Shown one piece after another: positions 53,863 through 64,000 of a DNA stretch of 64,000 bases; the stretch's first letter is position 1; every line of letters begins with the position of its first letter. This DNA is from an uncultured Bacteroidota bacterium. GTDB lineage: Bacteria > Bacteroidota > Bacteroidia > Chitinophagales > Chitinophagaceae. Below the pieces are notes generated by a model. The model was not told where the DNA came from and searched no databases. It was given only the letters and a program-made list of their open reading frames with translations. Both the position numbers and the translations under genes were made by a program. The stretch spans positions 1 through 64,000 of the forward strand of contig CAIJXT010000009.1 of the NCBI GenBank assembly GCA_903824665.1, in the 5' to 3' direction.

Positions 53863-53902
53863 CCTGAAAGGGCAAGCTACGCTTGGTTTTCAGGGCTTTT
53901 TT
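53863..53902 (+). terminator. Terminator-like hairpin in the rpoB leader (possible attenuator)
   Basis: CCTGAAA (53863-53869) pairs with TTTCAGG (53888-53894). After a small GGG/GT internal loop, CAAGC (53873-53877) pairs with GCTTG (53881-53885) around TAC. GCTTTTTTA follows directly. It sits between the rpoB promoter and its ATG at 53931. It looks like an intrinsic terminator in the wrong place for an ordinary gene end, hence a candidate attenuator. There is no ORF between the promoter and it. Confidence 0.6.
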
Positions 53903-53930
53903 ATTTGTATAAAAGGAGTAACAAAATACT

Positions 53931-56900
53931 ATGGCTATAACGCAAAAAAAGACCGCAACGGGTAGAATAAATTTCGGCAAGCTACACGACGCTGCCGCGA
54001 CGCCCGACCTGCTGGCTATTCAGCTTCAGTCGTTTCAGGATTTTTTCCAGCTGGAAACAACACCCGACAAACGCAACAATGAAGGCTTGTTCCGGGTGTT
54101 CAAGGAAAACTTCCCGATCACCGATACCCGCAACATTTTCGTACTCGAATTCCTCGACTATTTCATCGATCCGCCACGTTACACCATCGATGAGTGTATG
54201 GAGCGCGGTCTTACGTACTCCGTTCCACTGAAAGCCAAGTTGAAACTGAGCTGTAATGACGAAGAGCACGTTGATTTCGAAACCATAGTACAGGATGTGT
54301 TTCTTGGAAACATTCCATACATGACACCACGCGGCACATTCGTGATCAATGGTGCTGAGCGTGTGGTTGTATCGCAGCTGCACCGTTCACCGGGTGTATT
54401 CTTCGGACAAAGCGTTCACCCCAACGGAACAAAAATCTACAGTGCCCGTGTTATACCTTTCAAAGGCGCTTGGATGGAATTTGCTACTGACATCAACAAT
54501 GTCATGTATGCATACATCGATCGTAAAAAGAAATTCCCCGTTACTACCCTGCTCCGTGCCATCGGGTACGAAACAGACAAGGACATCCTTGACCTGTTCG
54601 ACATGGCAGAGGAAGTAAAAGTGGAAAAAAAGACACTTGCCAACCACATCGGCCGCAAACTGGCAGCACGCGTACTGCGCAGCTGGACAGAAGATTTCGT
54701 TGATGAGGACACCGGTGAAGTTGTAACCATAGAGCGTAACGAAATAGTACTGGACCGCGACAGTATCCTCGACGAGAGCAACGCTGAAATGGTAATGGAA
54801 ATGGGTATTAAAACCGTTTTCCTCCAGAAAGAAGAAGTAAGCGGCGACTATTCAATCATCTACAATACCCTGAATAAGGATACTTCCAACTCAGAGCTGG
54901 AAGCCGTTCAACACATCTACCGCCAGTTGCGCGGTTCTGATGCTCCGGATGATGAAACAGCACGTGGCATCATCGAAAAACTGTTCTTCAGTGATAAGCG
55001 TTATGACCTCGGCGAAGTTGGCCGTTACAAAATTAACCGCAAGTTGGGTCTTGATATCAACCTCACTACCAAAGTACTGAGCAGAGAAGATATCATTTCT
55101 ATCATTAAGTATCTTGTTCGCCTTACCAATGGTAAAGCGGAAATTGATGATATTGATCACTTGAGCAATCGTCGTGTTCGTACCGTTGGCGAGCAGTTGT
55201 TTGCACAGTTCGGTGTTGGTCTTGCCCGTATGGCGCGTACCATCCGTGAACGTATGAACGTACGCGACAATGAGGTGTTCACACCAATAGATCTGATCAA
55301 CGCCCGTACGTTGTCATCTGTTATCAATTCATTCTTCGGAACCTCACAGCTATCACAGTTCCTTGACCAGACCAACCCACTGTCAGAGATCACGCACAAA
55401 AGGCGTATCTCGGCACTCGGACCGGGCGGTCTTAGCCGTGAGCGTGCCGGCTTTGAGGTACGTGACGTACACTACAGCCACTACGGCCGCCTGTGTACCA
55501 TTGAAACTCCTGAAGGTCCAAACATCGGTCTGATATCAACGCTTTGCGTACATGCGCAGATCAATGATATGGGCTTTATCGAAACGCCATACCGCAAGGT
55601 GAAGGACGGCAAAGTAGATCTGAAAAATTTCAGGTTCCTGAGTGCAGAAGAAGAAGATCTTGCCAAAATCGCCCAGGCCAACGTGCCTATGGATGATAAA
55701 GGCAACTTCCTTGAAGACAAAATCAAATCACGTCAGACTGGTGACTTCCCTATCCTCGATCCGGGAGAAGTGGAGTACATGGACGTGGCGCCAAACCAGA
55801 TCGTGGGCCTTAGCGCATCGCTGATCCCCTTCCTGGAGCATGATGACGCCAACCGCGCACTGATGGGTTCAAACATGCAACGTCAGGCTGTGCCACTTAT
55901 CATCCCTCAGGTACCTATCGTGGGTACAGGTCTGGAAGGTAAGGCTGCACGCGACGCCCGTATTCAGATTCATGCTGAAGGTAACGGTGTTGTAGAGTAC
56001 GTTGATGCTGATAACATCCATGTTCGTTACGACCGCGGCGAAAAAGAGCGCCTGGTGTCTTTCGAAGATGATCTGAAAATCTATACACTTACAAAGTATA
56101 AGAAAACCAACCAGAGCACAAGTATGACACTGCGCCCATGTGTGCGTAAAGGTCAGAAAGTGAAAACAGGCGACTTCCTTACAGAAGGTTACGCTACTCA
56201 GGACGGAGAGCTGGCACTGGGTCGTAACCTGAAAGTGGCGTTCATGCCATGGAAAGGCTACAACTTCGAGGATGCGATCGTGATCAATGAAAAAGTAGTT
56301 CGCGAAGACTGGTTCACATCAGTGCACATCGACGAGTATGAACTCGAAGTTCGTGACACTAAACTGGGCGAAGAAGAACTGACACCAGATATCCCCAACG
56401 TTTCTGAAGAGGCTACAAAAGACCTCGACGAAAACGGTATCATCCGCATCGGTGCGCATGTTGGCGAAGGTGACATCCTGATTGGTAAGATCACACCAAA
56501 AGGCGAAACAGATCCTACACCGGAAGAAAAACTGCTCCGTGCGATATTTGGTGATAAAGCCGGTGATGCAAAAGATGCATCGCTGAAGGCACCAAGCGGT
56601 ACTGAAGGTATTGTTATCTCCAAGCAGCTGTTCCAGCGCGCCAAGAAAGACAAGAACTCTAAAGTGCGCGAAAAAGCACAGATAGAAAAGATAGATAAGG
56701 TACACGAAAAGAATCTGGAAGACCTTAAAAACTTCTTGTTCGAGAAATTGCAGATCCTCCTTAAAGACAAGTCATCAGCAGGTATCACCAACAACTTCGG
56801 TGAAACTGTACTGACGAAAGGTGGCAAATTCAATTCAAAAACACTGGGTTCTATCGATTACCAGAACGTAAACCCTCTGGGTTGGACAGGTGACAAGGAA

Positions 56901-57743
56901 ACTGATGACCTGATCAACCAGCTGTTGCACAACTACAACATTAAGTTCAACGAAGAACTGGGTCGCTACAAGCGCGAAAAGTTCAACCTGAGCATTGGTG
57001 ATGAGTTACCTGCAGGCGTGCTGAAACTCGCAAAAGTATACCTCGCCAGCAAGCGTAAGCTGAAAGTGGGTGATAAAATGGCGGGTCGACACGGTAACAA
57101 GGGTATTGTGGCTAAGATCGTGCGTGAAGAAGACATGCCGTTCCTCGAAGATGGCACACCGGTTGATGTGGTGCTGAACCCACTGGGTGTACCTTCCCGT
57201 ATGAACCTCGGTCAGATCTACGAAACAATCCTCGGATGGGCCGGAGAAAAAATGGGTGTGAAATTTGCTACACCGATATTCGATGGTGCCTCTGTAGAAG
57301 AAATCGACGACCTCATCAACAAAGCTGGTCTGCCCGAATTCGGTCACACCTTCCTGTTCGATGGTGAAACCGGAGAGCGCTTCCACCAGAAAGCAACCGT
57401 AGGTATCATCTACATCATCAAACTGCATCACATGGTAGACGATAAGATGCACGCGCGTTCTATCGGACCATACAGTCTTATTACGCAGCAGCCGCTGGGT
57501 GGTAAAGCACAGTTCGGTGGTCAGCGTTTTGGTGAGATGGAAGTTTGGGCACTTGAAGCATATGGTGCATCAAACATCCTGCAGGAGTTGCTCACACTCA
57601 AATCAGATGATATCGTAGGTCGTGCAAAAACTTATGAAGCAATCGTGAAGGGCGACAACATACCAAAAGCCGGTATACCAGAATCCTTCAATGTATTGGT
57701 CAATGAGTTGAGAGGCCTCGGTCTGGAGCTGAAGTTTGAGTAA
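53931..57743 (+). CDS. rpoB: RNA polymerase beta subunit
   Basis: RpoB forms half of the RNA polymerase catalytic cleft. 1270 aa, typical of Bacteroidota. The rifampicin region at about 470-500 ([20 protein letters not shown], then [12 protein letters not shown]) has the sensitive-type Asp, His and Ser at the usual resistance positions. [40 protein letters not shown] and [24 protein letters not shown] are all present. Upstream lie a strong promoter and a terminator-like hairpin; AAAAGGAG 13-20 nt before ATG may act as ribosome-binding site. The rplKAJL genes that usually precede rpoB are not there. A four-helix-bundle gene separates it from rpoC. Confidence 0.98.
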   Translation: MAITQKKTATGRINFGKLHDAAATPDLLAIQLQSFQDFFQLETTPDKRNNEGLFRVFKENFPITDTRNIFVLEFLDYFIDPPRYTIDECMERGLTYSVPLKAKLKLSCNDEEHVDFETIVQDVFLGNIPYMTPRGTFVINGAERVVVSQLHRSPGVFFGQSVHPNGTKIYSARVIPFKGAWMEFATDINNVMYAYIDRKKKFPVTTLLRAIGYETDKDILDLFDMAEEVKVEKKTLANHIGRKLAARVLRSWTEDFVDEDTGEVVTIERNEIVLDRDSILDESNAEMVMEMGIKTVFLQKEEVSGDYSIIYNTLNKDTSNSELEAVQHIYRQLRGSDAPDDETARGIIEKLFFSDKRYDLGEVGRYKINRKLGLDINLTTKVLSREDIISIIKYLVRLTNGKAEIDDIDHLSNRRVRTVGEQLFAQFGVGLARMARTIRERMNVRDNEVFTPIDLINARTLSSVINSFFGTSQLSQFLDQTNPLSEITHKRRISALGPGGLSRERAGFEVRDVHYSHYGRLCTIETPEGPNIGLISTLCVHAQINDMGFIETPYRKVKDGKVDLKNFRFLSAEEEDLAKIAQANVPMDDKGNFLEDKIKSRQTGDFPILDPGEVEYMDVAPNQIVGLSASLIPFLEHDDANRALMGSNMQRQAVPLIIPQVPIVGTGLEGKAARDARIQIHAEGNGVVEYVDADNIHVRYDRGEKERLVSFEDDLKIYTLTKYKKTNQSTSMTLRPCVRKGQKVKTGDFLTEGYATQDGELALGRNLKVAFMPWKGYNFEDAIVINEKVVREDWFTSVHIDEYELEVRDTKLGEEELTPDIPNVSEEATKDLDENGIIRIGAHVGEGDILIGKITPKGETDPTPEEKLLRAIFGDKAGDAKDASLKAPSGTEGIVISKQLFQRAKKDKNSKVREKAQIEKIDKVHEKNLEDLKNFLFEKLQILLKDKSSAGITNNFGETVLTKGGKFNSKTLGSIDYQNVNPLGWTGDKETDDLINQLLHNYNIKFNEELGRYKREKFNLSIGDELPAGVLKLAKVYLASKRKLKVGDKMAGRHGNKGIVAKIVREEDMPFLEDGTPVDVVLNPLGVPSRMNLGQIYETILGWAGEKMGVKFATPIFDGASVEEIDDLINKAGLPEFGHTFLFDGETGERFHQKATVGIIYIIKLHHMVDDKMHARSIGPYSLITQQPLGGKAQFGGQRFGEMEVWALEAYGASNILQELLTLKSDDIVGRAKTYEAIVKGDNIPKAGIPESFNVLVNELRGLGLELKFE

Positions 57744-57760
57744 GGAGTGGAGTGGTTGGT

Positions 57761-57788
57761 ATATAGTACTTAGTATTTAGCTACTGCC
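57761..57788. repeat. Left half of imperfect inverted repeat around the four-helix-bundle gene
   Basis: TAGTACTTAGTATTTAGCTA followed by CTGCC ends just before the ATG of the four-helix-bundle gene. Its reverse complement (GGCAGTAGCTAAATACTAAG…) aligns with GGCTATCTACTAAAGACTAA… at 58149-58180, sharing GGC, then CTA-A-ACTAA-TACTA. Confidence 0.45.
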
Positions 57789-57789
57789 T

Positions 57790-58140
57790 ATGAATAACTT
57801 TAGGGAACTGATTGTGTGGCAAAAATCAATAAATCTGGTTGTTCAGATTTATGAACTAACACGAAACTTCCCTAAAGACGAACAGTATAATCTGATTACT
57901 CAAATGCAACGTGCTGCGACATCAATACCCAGCAATATTGCAGAAGGGTCGGGAAGAAATACTAGCAGTTCATTTAAACACTATTTGACGATATCGATTG
58001 GCTCAGCACACGAATTGGAAACACAGATAATTATTAGCAAACAATTGGGTTACATAAGAGAAGATAGTTATAATTTGATTATTACAGAGTTGCACGGAAT
58101 TCAGAAAATGCTGTTTTCATTGCACAACAATATGAAATAA
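57790..58140 (+). CDS. Four-helix-bundle protein (S23/TIGR02436-type) between rpoB and rpoC
   Basis: This 116-aa all-helical protein matches the four-helix-bundle family once called 23S rRNA intervening-sequence or S23 protein: FRELIVWQKSINLVVQIYEL, FPKDEQYNLITQMQRAATSIPSNIAEG, and SAHELETQIIISKQLGYI. In other bacteria such genes lie in rRNA intervening sequences and as scattered small inserts, and a structural relative (Avd) works in diversity-generating retroelements. The role here is unknown. It starts 46 nt after the rpoB stop, ends 47 nt before rpoC, and has imperfect inverted repeats at both ends. Codon use is AT-rich compared with rpoB and rpoC, supporting insertion into the operon. 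Confidence 0.88.
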   Translation: MNNFRELIVWQKSINLVVQIYELTRNFPKDEQYNLITQMQRAATSIPSNIAEGSGRNTSSSFKHYLTISIGSAHELETQIIISKQLGYIREDSYNLIITELHGIQKMLFSLHNNMK

Positions 58141-58148
58141 TCATTCGA

Positions 58149-58180
58149 GGCTATCTACTAAAGACTAACTACTAATTACT
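58149..58180. repeat. Right half of imperfect inverted repeat around the four-helix-bundle gene
   Basis: GGCTATCTACTAAAGACTAA, then CTACTAATTACT, lies between the four-helix-bundle gene and rpoC. It is the partner of 57761-57788 (see there). It ends 7 nt before the rpoC ATG and may thereby alter rpoC translation initiation. Confidence 0.45.
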
Positions 58181-58187
58181 TAAGAAA

Positions 58188-61100
58188 ATGGCAATAAAAA
58201 AAGATAACCGTCCAAGGGCGGGATTTGGTAAGATCACTATCAGTCTTGCATCGCCGGATGCGATCCTTGATCGCTCTTATGGTGAGGTACTAAAGCCTGA
58301 AACTATTAACTATCGTACCTACAAGCCTGAGCGTGATGGCCTGTTCTGCGAAAAAATATTCGGACCGGTTAAGGACTACGAATGCTATTGCGGCAAGTAC
58401 AAACGTATTCGCTACAAAGGCATCGTATGCGACCGTTGCGGTGTTGAGGTTACAGAAAAGAAAGTACGCCGTGAGCGTCTGGGCCACATCAAGCTGGTGG
58501 TGCCTATCGTCCATATCTGGTATTTTAAGAGCCTTCCTAATAAGATAGGTTATCTGCTCGGTGTTAGCTCCAAAAAAATGGAGAGCATCGTTTATTACGA
58601 GCGTTATGTAGTTATACAGTCTGGCGAAGCCGAAGAAATGGTGCGCACAAAGCTCAACCTCAAGGAGAGCGAAAACACCCATCAGCAGTTGCTTACTGAA
58701 GATGAGTATCTGGAGATCCTCGATGGTCTTCCAAAAGAAAACCAATACCTGCCAGACGAAGACCCTAACAAGTTCATCGCTAAGATGGGCGCTGAGTCTG
58801 TACAGATGCTGTTGTCACGCATTGATCTCGACAAACTGTCTTACGACCTTCGCAATGCAGCAGCAAACGAAACTTCACAACAGCGTAAGCAGGAAGCCCT
58901 TAAGCGCCTGAGCGTTGTTGAGGCTTTCCGCGATGCCAACACACGTATCGAGAACCGTCTGGAGTGGATGGTGATGCAGTATGTACCGGTTATTCCACCC
59001 GAGTTGCGCCCGTTGGTGCCGTTGGATGGTGGCCGTTTTGCATCGTCCGATCTTAATGATCTTTACCGCAGGGTGATCATCCGTAACAACCGTCTGAAGC
59101 GTCTTATAGAAATCAAAGCACCTGAGGTGATCCTGCGTAATGAAAAACGTATGCTTCAGGAAGCTGTCGATTCTCTGTTCGATAACAGCCGTAAGTCAAA
59201 CGCTGTAAAAGCCGAAGGTGGTCGCGCACTGAAATCTCTTTCTGACGTACTGAAAGGCAAACAAGGTCGTTTCCGTCAAAACCTTCTTGGTAAACGTGTC
59301 GACTACTCTGGTCGTTCGGTTATCGTGGTAGGCCCTGAAATGAAACTGCATGAGTGTGGCCTTCCAAAAGATATGGCTGCCGAACTGTTCAAACCGTTCA
59401 TCATCCGCAAGTTGATTGAAAGGGGCATTGTAAAAACAGTAAAAAGTGCGAAAAAACTGGTAGAGCGCAAAGAGGCTGTGGTTTGGGATATCTTGGAGAA
59501 TGTACTGAAAGGACACCCGATTCTCCTCAACCGTGCCCCTACCCTTCACCGTTTGTCAATTCAGGCCTTCCAGCCAAAGTTGATCGAAGGCAAGGCAATC
59601 CAGCTGCATCCGCTCGTATGTTCCGCGTTCAACGCCGACTTCGATGGTGACCAGATGGCCGTGCACGTTCCGCTCAGCAATGCTTCTATTGTAGAGGCTC
59701 AGCTGCTGATGCTGGCATCGCACAACATTCTTAACCCACAGAATGGCACCCCGATAACACTTCCTTCTCAGGACATGGTACTCGGACTCTACTACATTTC
59801 TAAAGGAAAGAAATCAACAGAAACTGAAAAAGTAAAAGGCGAAAACAAGGTATACTATAGTTCAGAAGAAGTGATCATAGCGCACAACGAAGGTCATGCC
59901 GACCTCCATGCCTGGATCAAGGTTCGTGGAACTGTTCGTGAAGCCGATGGCACACTCGTCGACAAACTTATCGAAACAACCGTTGGACGTGTTATGTTCA
60001 ACCAGTTTGTACCAAAAGAAAATGGCTTTGTAAACGCGCTGCTCACCAAAAAATCACTGCGTGAGATCATCGGCCAGATATTGAAGAACACCAATATCCC
60101 TAAAACCGTAGCTTTCCTTGACGATATCAAAACACTCGGTTTCCGTACGGCATTCCGTGGTGGACTATCGTTCAACATCAAGGATCTTACAGTTCCGGAT
60201 GTTAAAGAACAACTGGTTGCAAATGCTCAGGTTGAAGTTGACGAAATTTGGGACAACTACAACATGGGTCTTATCACCAATAACGAACGTTATAACCAGG
60301 TGATCGACGTTTGGTCACGCGTAGATACGCGTGTAACTGAAACGCTGATTCGTGAAATGGCAGCAGACAAGCAGGGCTTCAACTCTGTGTACATGATGCT
60401 TGACTCCGGTGCGCGTGGATCAAAACAGCAGGTTAAGCAGCTTGCAGGCCTTAGGGGTCTGATGGCAAAACCTCGTCGTAGTGGTTCATCAGGATCTGAG
60501 ATCATTGAAAATCCGATCCTCTCCAACTTCAAAGTAGGTCTGAGTGTATTGGAGTACTTTATCTCTACCCACGGTGCCCGTAAGGGTCTTGCGGATACCG
60601 CCCTTAAAACGGCCGATGCCGGTTACCTCACACGTCGTCTGGTAGACGTTGCTCAGGATGTGGTGATTAATGGTGAAGATTGTGGTACACTTCGTGGTAT
60701 CGCAACCTCCGCACTGAAAGACAATGAGGAAATTGTAGAACCATTGTACGATCGTATACTCGGTCGCACATCGCTTCATAACATCTACGATCCGTTTACC
60801 GACGAGGTTATCTGCTCTGCAGGCGACGAGATCACAGAAGACGTTGCAAAACGTATAGAAGACAGTCCAATCGATACGGTGGAGATTCGTTCTGTACTTA
60901 CCTGCGAACTCAGAAGAGGTGTATGTACCAAGTGTTACGGCAAGAACCTTGCTACCGGTTATATGGCACAGAAAGGTGATGCAGTTGGTATCATCGCTGC
61001 CCAGTCCATCGGTGAGCCGGGTACACAGCTTACACTGCGTACGTTCCACGTTGGTGGTGTTGCGGGTTCTTCTGCTATCGAATCTCAATTGGTTGCCCGC

Positions 61101-62510
61101 TTCGACGGTACTATCCAGTTCGATGGTCTGCGTACTACTAAGTTTAAAGACATCGAAGGTGAAGATCAGATCGTGGTAATAGGCCGTACCGGAGAGGTAA
61201 GGATTGTGGATGTAGCCAATGACCGCCTGCTGATCACCAACAACATCCCTTATGGCTCTGTCCTTAAAATTGCAAATGGTAAAAAAGTTGCAAAGGGCGA
61301 TGTGATCTGCACATGGGATCCGTTTAACGCTGTGATCATATCAGAAATCAGCGGAAAAGTGAAGTTCGATAGCGTAATCGAAGGTGTTACCTACCGCGAA
61401 GAGGCCGACGAACAAACTGGTCACCGCGAGAAGGTGGTAATTGAAACTAAAGATAAAACCAAGATACCATCAGTATTGGTAGAAGGTAAAGAACATAAAA
61501 TGTACAACTTGCCTGTAGGTTCTCACATCATCGTAGAGCCAGAGCAGGAAGTACATAACGGACAGGTACTGGTGAAAATACCACGTATCATGGGTCGTAG
61601 CAGGGATATCACCGGTGGTCTGCCACGTGTTACAGAACTGTTTGAAGCACGTAACCCAAGCAACCCTGCAGTAGTAGCCGAAATCGACGGTGTGGTAGGA
61701 TTTGGTAACGTGAAGCGTGGTAACAGAGAGATCATCGTTGAATCACGTGAGGGCATGGTTAAAAAATACCTTGTACCGCTTACACGCCACATCATGGTGC
61801 AGGACGGTGACTTCGTAAAAGCAGGCACAGCGCTTTCTGATGGTGCCACAACGCCTAGCGATATCCTGTCTATCAAAGGACCTTTCGCAGTTCAGGAGTA
61901 CCTTGTAAATGAAATTCAGGAGGTATATCGCCTGCAGGGTGTGAAGATCAATGACAAGCACATTGAGGTGATCGTTCGCCAGATGATGCGTAAAGTAAAT
62001 ATCGTTGATCCGGGTGATACCAAGTTCCTTGAAGAAGATACAGTAGATAAGTTCGAGTTTATGGACGAGAACGACTGGATCTATGACAAGAAGGTAGTTA
62101 TGGATGCTGGCAACTCAGACAAGCTGCACCCTGGCCAGATCGTTACAATTCGCGAACTGAGGGAAGAAAACAGCGGTCTGCGTCGTGCCGATAAGAAACT
62201 GGTTGAATACCGCGATGCTAATCCTGCTACTTCCTCTCCTATGCTTCTGGGTATTACCAAGGCATCGTTGGGTACGCAGAGCTGGATATCAGCGGCATCG
62301 TTCCAGGAAACAACAAAAGTACTGTCTCAGGCAGCCATCAATGGTAAAGCCGATTCACTGATGGGTCTGAAAGAAAACGTTATTACCGGCAATCTGATAC
62401 CTGCTGGTACCGGTATGCGCGAATTCGATGATCTGGTAGTAGGATCTAAAGAAGAGTTCGAATTGCTGATGGCAAATCGCGATGTACTGCAGTTCGACGA
62501 TGAAGAATAA
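58188..62510 (+). CDS. rpoC: RNA polymerase beta' subunit
   Basis: RpoC provides the catalytic Mg2+ site of RNA polymerase. 1440 aa. The N-terminal zinc ribbon has C66, C68, C81 and C84 ([21 protein letters not shown]). NADFDGDQ at 482-489 holds the three Mg-binding aspartates. [23 protein letters not shown] and the bridge helix follow. The second zinc site has [13 protein letters not shown] near 905-920. Together with rpoB it would form one transcription unit, but the S23 gene intervenes. Followed by a symmetrical hairpin. Confidence 0.98.
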   Translation: MAIKKDNRPRAGFGKITISLASPDAILDRSYGEVLKPETINYRTYKPERDGLFCEKIFGPVKDYECYCGKYKRIRYKGIVCDRCGVEVTEKKVRRERLGHIKLVVPIVHIWYFKSLPNKIGYLLGVSSKKMESIVYYERYVVIQSGEAEEMVRTKLNLKESENTHQQLLTEDEYLEILDGLPKENQYLPDEDPNKFIAKMGAESVQMLLSRIDLDKLSYDLRNAAANETSQQRKQEALKRLSVVEAFRDANTRIENRLEWMVMQYVPVIPPELRPLVPLDGGRFASSDLNDLYRRVIIRNNRLKRLIEIKAPEVILRNEKRMLQEAVDSLFDNSRKSNAVKAEGGRALKSLSDVLKGKQGRFRQNLLGKRVDYSGRSVIVVGPEMKLHECGLPKDMAAELFKPFIIRKLIERGIVKTVKSAKKLVERKEAVVWDILENVLKGHPILLNRAPTLHRLSIQAFQPKLIEGKAIQLHPLVCSAFNADFDGDQMAVHVPLSNASIVEAQLLMLASHNILNPQNGTPITLPSQDMVLGLYYISKGKKSTETEKVKGENKVYYSSEEVIIAHNEGHADLHAWIKVRGTVREADGTLVDKLIETTVGRVMFNQFVPKENGFVNALLTKKSLREIIGQILKNTNIPKTVAFLDDIKTLGFRTAFRGGLSFNIKDLTVPDVKEQLVANAQVEVDEIWDNYNMGLITNNERYNQVIDVWSRVDTRVTETLIREMAADKQGFNSVYMMLDSGARGSKQQVKQLAGLRGLMAKPRRSGSSGSEIIENPILSNFKVGLSVLEYFISTHGARKGLADTALKTADAGYLTRRLVDVAQDVVINGEDCGTLRGIATSALKDNEEIVEPLYDRILGRTSLHNIYDPFTDEVICSAGDEITEDVAKRIEDSPIDTVEIRSVLTCELRRGVCTKCYGKNLATGYMAQKGDAVGIIAAQSIGEPGTQLTLRTFHVGGVAGSSAIESQLVARFDGTIQFDGLRTTKFKDIEGEDQIVVIGRTGEVRIVDVANDRLLITNNIPYGSVLKIANGKKVAKGDVICTWDPFNAVIISEISGKVKFDSVIEGVTYREEADEQTGHREKVVIETKDKTKIPSVLVEGKEHKMYNLPVGSHIIVEPEQEVHNGQVLVKIPRIMGRSRDITGGLPRVTELFEARNPSNPAVVAEIDGVVGFGNVKRGNREIIVESREGMVKKYLVPLTRHIMVQDGDFVKAGTALSDGATTPSDILSIKGPFAVQEYLVNEIQEVYRLQGVKINDKHIEVIVRQMMRKVNIVDPGDTKFLEEDTVDKFEFMDENDWIYDKKVVMDAGNSDKLHPGQIVTIRELREENSGLRRADKKLVEYRDANPATSSPMLLGITKASLGTQSWISAASFQETTKVLSQAAINGKADSLMGLKENVITGNLIPAGTGMREFDDLVVGSKEEFELLMANRDVLQFDDEE

Positions 62511-62568
62511 GATTACTGCTGTTCGCATTGATTAATATTATTGCGATAGTAATTGTAAATTAAAATAC

Positions 62569-62603
62569 AATCAAAGCCGCCTTTTTTAAGGGCGGCTTTG
62601 ATT
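62569..62603 (+). terminator. Hairpin after rpoC
   Basis: AATCAAAGCCGCC (62569-62581) pairs perfectly with GGCGGCTTTGATT (62591-62603) over 13 bp, with a T-rich loop. The tract after it is short (TAACAG), but the stem foot itself is A-rich/T-rich, giving partial terminator character. Confidence 0.7.
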
Positions 62604-62628
62604 TAACAGCCAATCCCCCACCACTTAG

Positions 62629-63549
62629 ATGAAAAAGCTATTTGCCCTGATACCGATGTTTTTTTTCTTTCATTGCAGCGCACAATCAGTGTGCAAAATT
62701 TACCAATACCCTGCCGGCGAACAATCATCCAAGAAGCTCGTTGCCACCATATCTTACGATCCGGCAGGACGGGTCACAAAAGAGGTTATCAGAGGGTATA
62801 TCCGCTTTCTCAACAACGTTAATACCATGTATTGCCACAAGGAAGACGGAGTATACCAATACTATTATGATGATTCTATTTTGTACAAAACGGTGATAAC
62901 GATTAATGATGACCGCACCAATAAACCAATAGATTCCAACAAGATTTTCTACTATTACGATAGCGTCACAAACTGCCTTACCAGCGAGGTAACAGTAATG
63001 CACCTGAATAAGAGACTACCCGGCAAAAAGCCCGGCAGTTTCCGCAAAACAGTTGAATTCATATACGATTCACGTGGCAGACTGAGCAAAAAATGCGGAA
63101 CCTACAATCGCAACACCGTTGAGCACCTCTGTTATGACGAAGAAGGCCGCATCGTTACAGACAGCATGGTAAGTATCGACCCTACCGACGGCTTCTCGGT
63201 AATGACAAAGTACGAGTATAGCAAAGGGGGTTACAAAGAATATACCTGGATGTCCGAACGTAAATACCCCTCAATCACAGAATACAAGCTCGATAGTCTG
63301 GGTAGGGTTATCGAACAGGCATTGTGGTTTCATAAAGACGACGAAAACGGCGGTTGCAAGAGTACGTTGCATACAGACTGGAAGCCATTCCTAAACAACG
63401 ACTTTAAACAATACAAGCAATACGAAAAAGCCGTGACCAATTTTGATGCAGCCGGGCGAATAGCAATGACCTTCTACTACTTTGAAGGCATACACACTAC
63501 AACGCACGAGTTTGTATACGAATCTGCTGCAAGCACAAATAATCATTAA
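62629..63549 (+). CDS. Exported YD/RHS-like repeat protein
   Basis: This 306-aa predicted secreted protein has a signal peptide (MKKLFALIPMFFFFHCSAQS). At least four short YD-type repeats have the pattern Y-D-x-x-G-R: ISYDPAGRVTKE, FIYDSRGRLSKK, CYDEEGRIVTD, KLDSLGRVIEQ and NFDAAGRIAMT. It lacks the conserved RHS core and toxin tip, so it is a small relative, not a full RHS toxin. Role unknown. It stands after rpoC on the same strand but behind a terminator. Confidence 0.72.
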   Translation: MKKLFALIPMFFFFHCSAQSVCKIYQYPAGEQSSKKLVATISYDPAGRVTKEVIRGYIRFLNNVNTMYCHKEDGVYQYYYDDSILYKTVITINDDRTNKPIDSNKIFYYYDSVTNCLTSEVTVMHLNKRLPGKKPGSFRKTVEFIYDSRGRLSKKCGTYNRNTVEHLCYDEEGRIVTDSMVSIDPTDGFSVMTKYEYSKGGYKEYTWMSERKYPSITEYKLDSLGRVIEQALWFHKDDENGGCKSTLHTDWKPFLNNDFKQYKQYEKAVTNFDAAGRIAMTFYYFEGIHTTTHEFVYESAASTNNH

Positions 63550-63563
63550 TACCCGGATAGCAC

Positions 63564-63571
63564 TATTTTTG
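63564..63571 (+). promoter_or_regulatory. -7 promoter element directly before VF530 gene
   Basis: TATTTTTG (TAnnTTTG) ends 4 nt before the ATG at 63576. The TSS would fall on or very near the start codon, predicting a leaderless mRNA. Confidence 0.5.
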
Positions 63572-63575
63572 CGAT

Positions 63576-63806
63576 ATGACTGATATACAAAAGAACAATC
63601 CATTACATGGCATAACGCTTGAAGCTATTCTCAGATACCTGGTCGAAAATATGGGATGGGAGGAAATGAATGAGCGCGTACGTATCAATTGTTTTTACGA
63701 AAACCCAAGTATTTCTTCCAGCCTTAAATTCCTGCGGAAAACAGAATGGGCCCGCAAAAAAGTAGAATTGCTCTACATCGACGTCATTTCACAGGAGCGA
63801 AAATGA
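63576..63806 (+). CDS. VF530-like DNA-binding protein (DUF2132)
   Basis: This 76-aa protein matches the VF530 family throughout: [54 protein letters not shown] and LYI. VF530 of Vibrio fischeri was solved as a small helical DNA-binding fold; its cellular role is not established. Start at ATG 63576 agrees with the family and with the promoter directly upstream. Single gene. Confidence 0.9.
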   Translation: MTDIQKNNPLHGITLEAILRYLVENMGWEEMNERVRINCFYENPSISSSLKFLRKTEWARKKVELLYIDVISQERK

Positions 63807-63920
63807 TATCATCTCTTGAGGATGTAGCTATACTTCATTAATACATTTAAATTATTCTTTTGTTACAATAATAAATATAAAGCTTTTTAACTGCCTATCT
63901 ATTTTTTCTCGGAAAAATTT

Positions 63921-63928
63921 TATTTTTG
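63921..63928 (+). promoter_or_regulatory. -7 promoter element of partial gene at window end
   Basis: TATTTTTG (TAnnTTTG) ends 22 nt before the ATG at 63951. Confidence 0.5.
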
Positions 63929-63950
63929 AGGTACACAAAACAAAAACAAT

Positions 63951-64000
63951 ATGAAAAATCTAATCCCGGTAGCGGCAGTAGTAGTACTCGCAATGATGTT
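63951..64000 (+). CDS. Start of an exported protein (cut by window edge)
   Basis: ATG at 63951 opens MKNLIPVAAVVVLAMM, a typical signal-peptide beginning, and runs off the window. A -7 promoter lies just upstream. The product cannot be named. Confidence 0.5.
   Translation, partial: MKNLIPVAAVVVLAMM

Noticed and set aside
1-64000. tRNA, rRNA and origin sequences
   Set aside because: No cloverleaf with the T-loop motif GGTTCRA in a suitable gap, no rRNA sequence and no DnaA-box cluster was recognised by eye.

Overview
The window looks like a chromosomal segment of an aerobic member of the phylum Bacteroidota, most likely Chitinophagales/Chitinophagaceae-like. This rests on gene families, not on a database search. 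Several secreted proteins end in type IX secretion (T9SS) sorting domains of both type A (…YPNPT… ending) and type B (gliding-motility C-terminal, PNAFTPN…). A PorZ homologue, a PorP/SprF homologue and several PorT-like barrels are present. Many intergenic regions carry the Bacteroidota -7 promoter motif TAnnTTTG. Shine-Dalgarno sequences are mostly absent, and some genes appear nearly leaderless.

Layout. 0-0.35 kb: a three-unit 31-nt repeat (possible IS21-type end) and an A-rich dispersed repeat. 0.38-9 kb (minus strand): secreted metalloprotease, Kup potassium transporter, ACMSD-type amidohydrolase, Cys/Met PLP enzyme and a membrane glycosyltransferase. 9-11 kb: three tandem outer-membrane barrel paralogues. 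11-15 kb (plus): T9SS type B surface protein, acyl-CoA dehydrogenase, nucleotidyltransferase. 15-22.8 kb (minus): PorZ-RecO, DUF1573-UbiA prenyltransferase, FG-GAP/T9SS protein, SDR. 22.9-25 kb: a small AT-rich accessory island with a decayed ISXO2-type transposase, a membrane-anchored coiled-coil PD-(D/E)XK nuclease, a small broken ORF and a DUF4258/DUF2283 pair whose first partner is 5'-truncated. 25-30 kb: compact hemA-C-D-E-F operon. 30-34 kb: frameshifted glycosyltransferase, DinB and WYL regulator, DUF4382 lipoprotein. 34-38 kb: PorP/SprF translationally coupled to a 1189-aa PKD/T9SS type B protein. 38.5-42.6 kb: PDZ protein, FabG, HflX, DapD. 42.6-45.6 kb: acyltransferase, DegT aminotransferase and PglD-like acetyltransferase, probably for surface sugars. 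45.7-49.3 kb: sdhCAB. 49.5-52.6 kb: a second copy of the secreted metalloprotease and a collagen-like lipoprotein. 52.9-62.5 kb: DUF5683 protein, then rpoB, a four-helix-bundle gene, and rpoC. 62.6-64 kb: YD-type secreted protein, VF530 protein and the start of an exported protein.

How it fits together. Core metabolism (heme, succinate dehydrogenase, lysine/peptidoglycan precursors, fatty-acid reductase) is interleaved with cell-surface and T9SS genes. The heme operon supplies tetrapyrrole for cytochromes such as SdhC. The HemF-type oxygen-dependent oxidase and the Sdh complex fit respiratory growth.

The signals most worth a second look are: rpoB and rpoC separated by a four-helix-bundle gene bounded by imperfect inverted repeats; a terminator-like hairpin between the rpoB promoter and start codon; rpoB without rplKAJL upstream; the nuclease island; and a ~155-185-nt intergenic element present twice with conserved internal spacing. 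No tRNA, rRNA or CRISPR array was seen.
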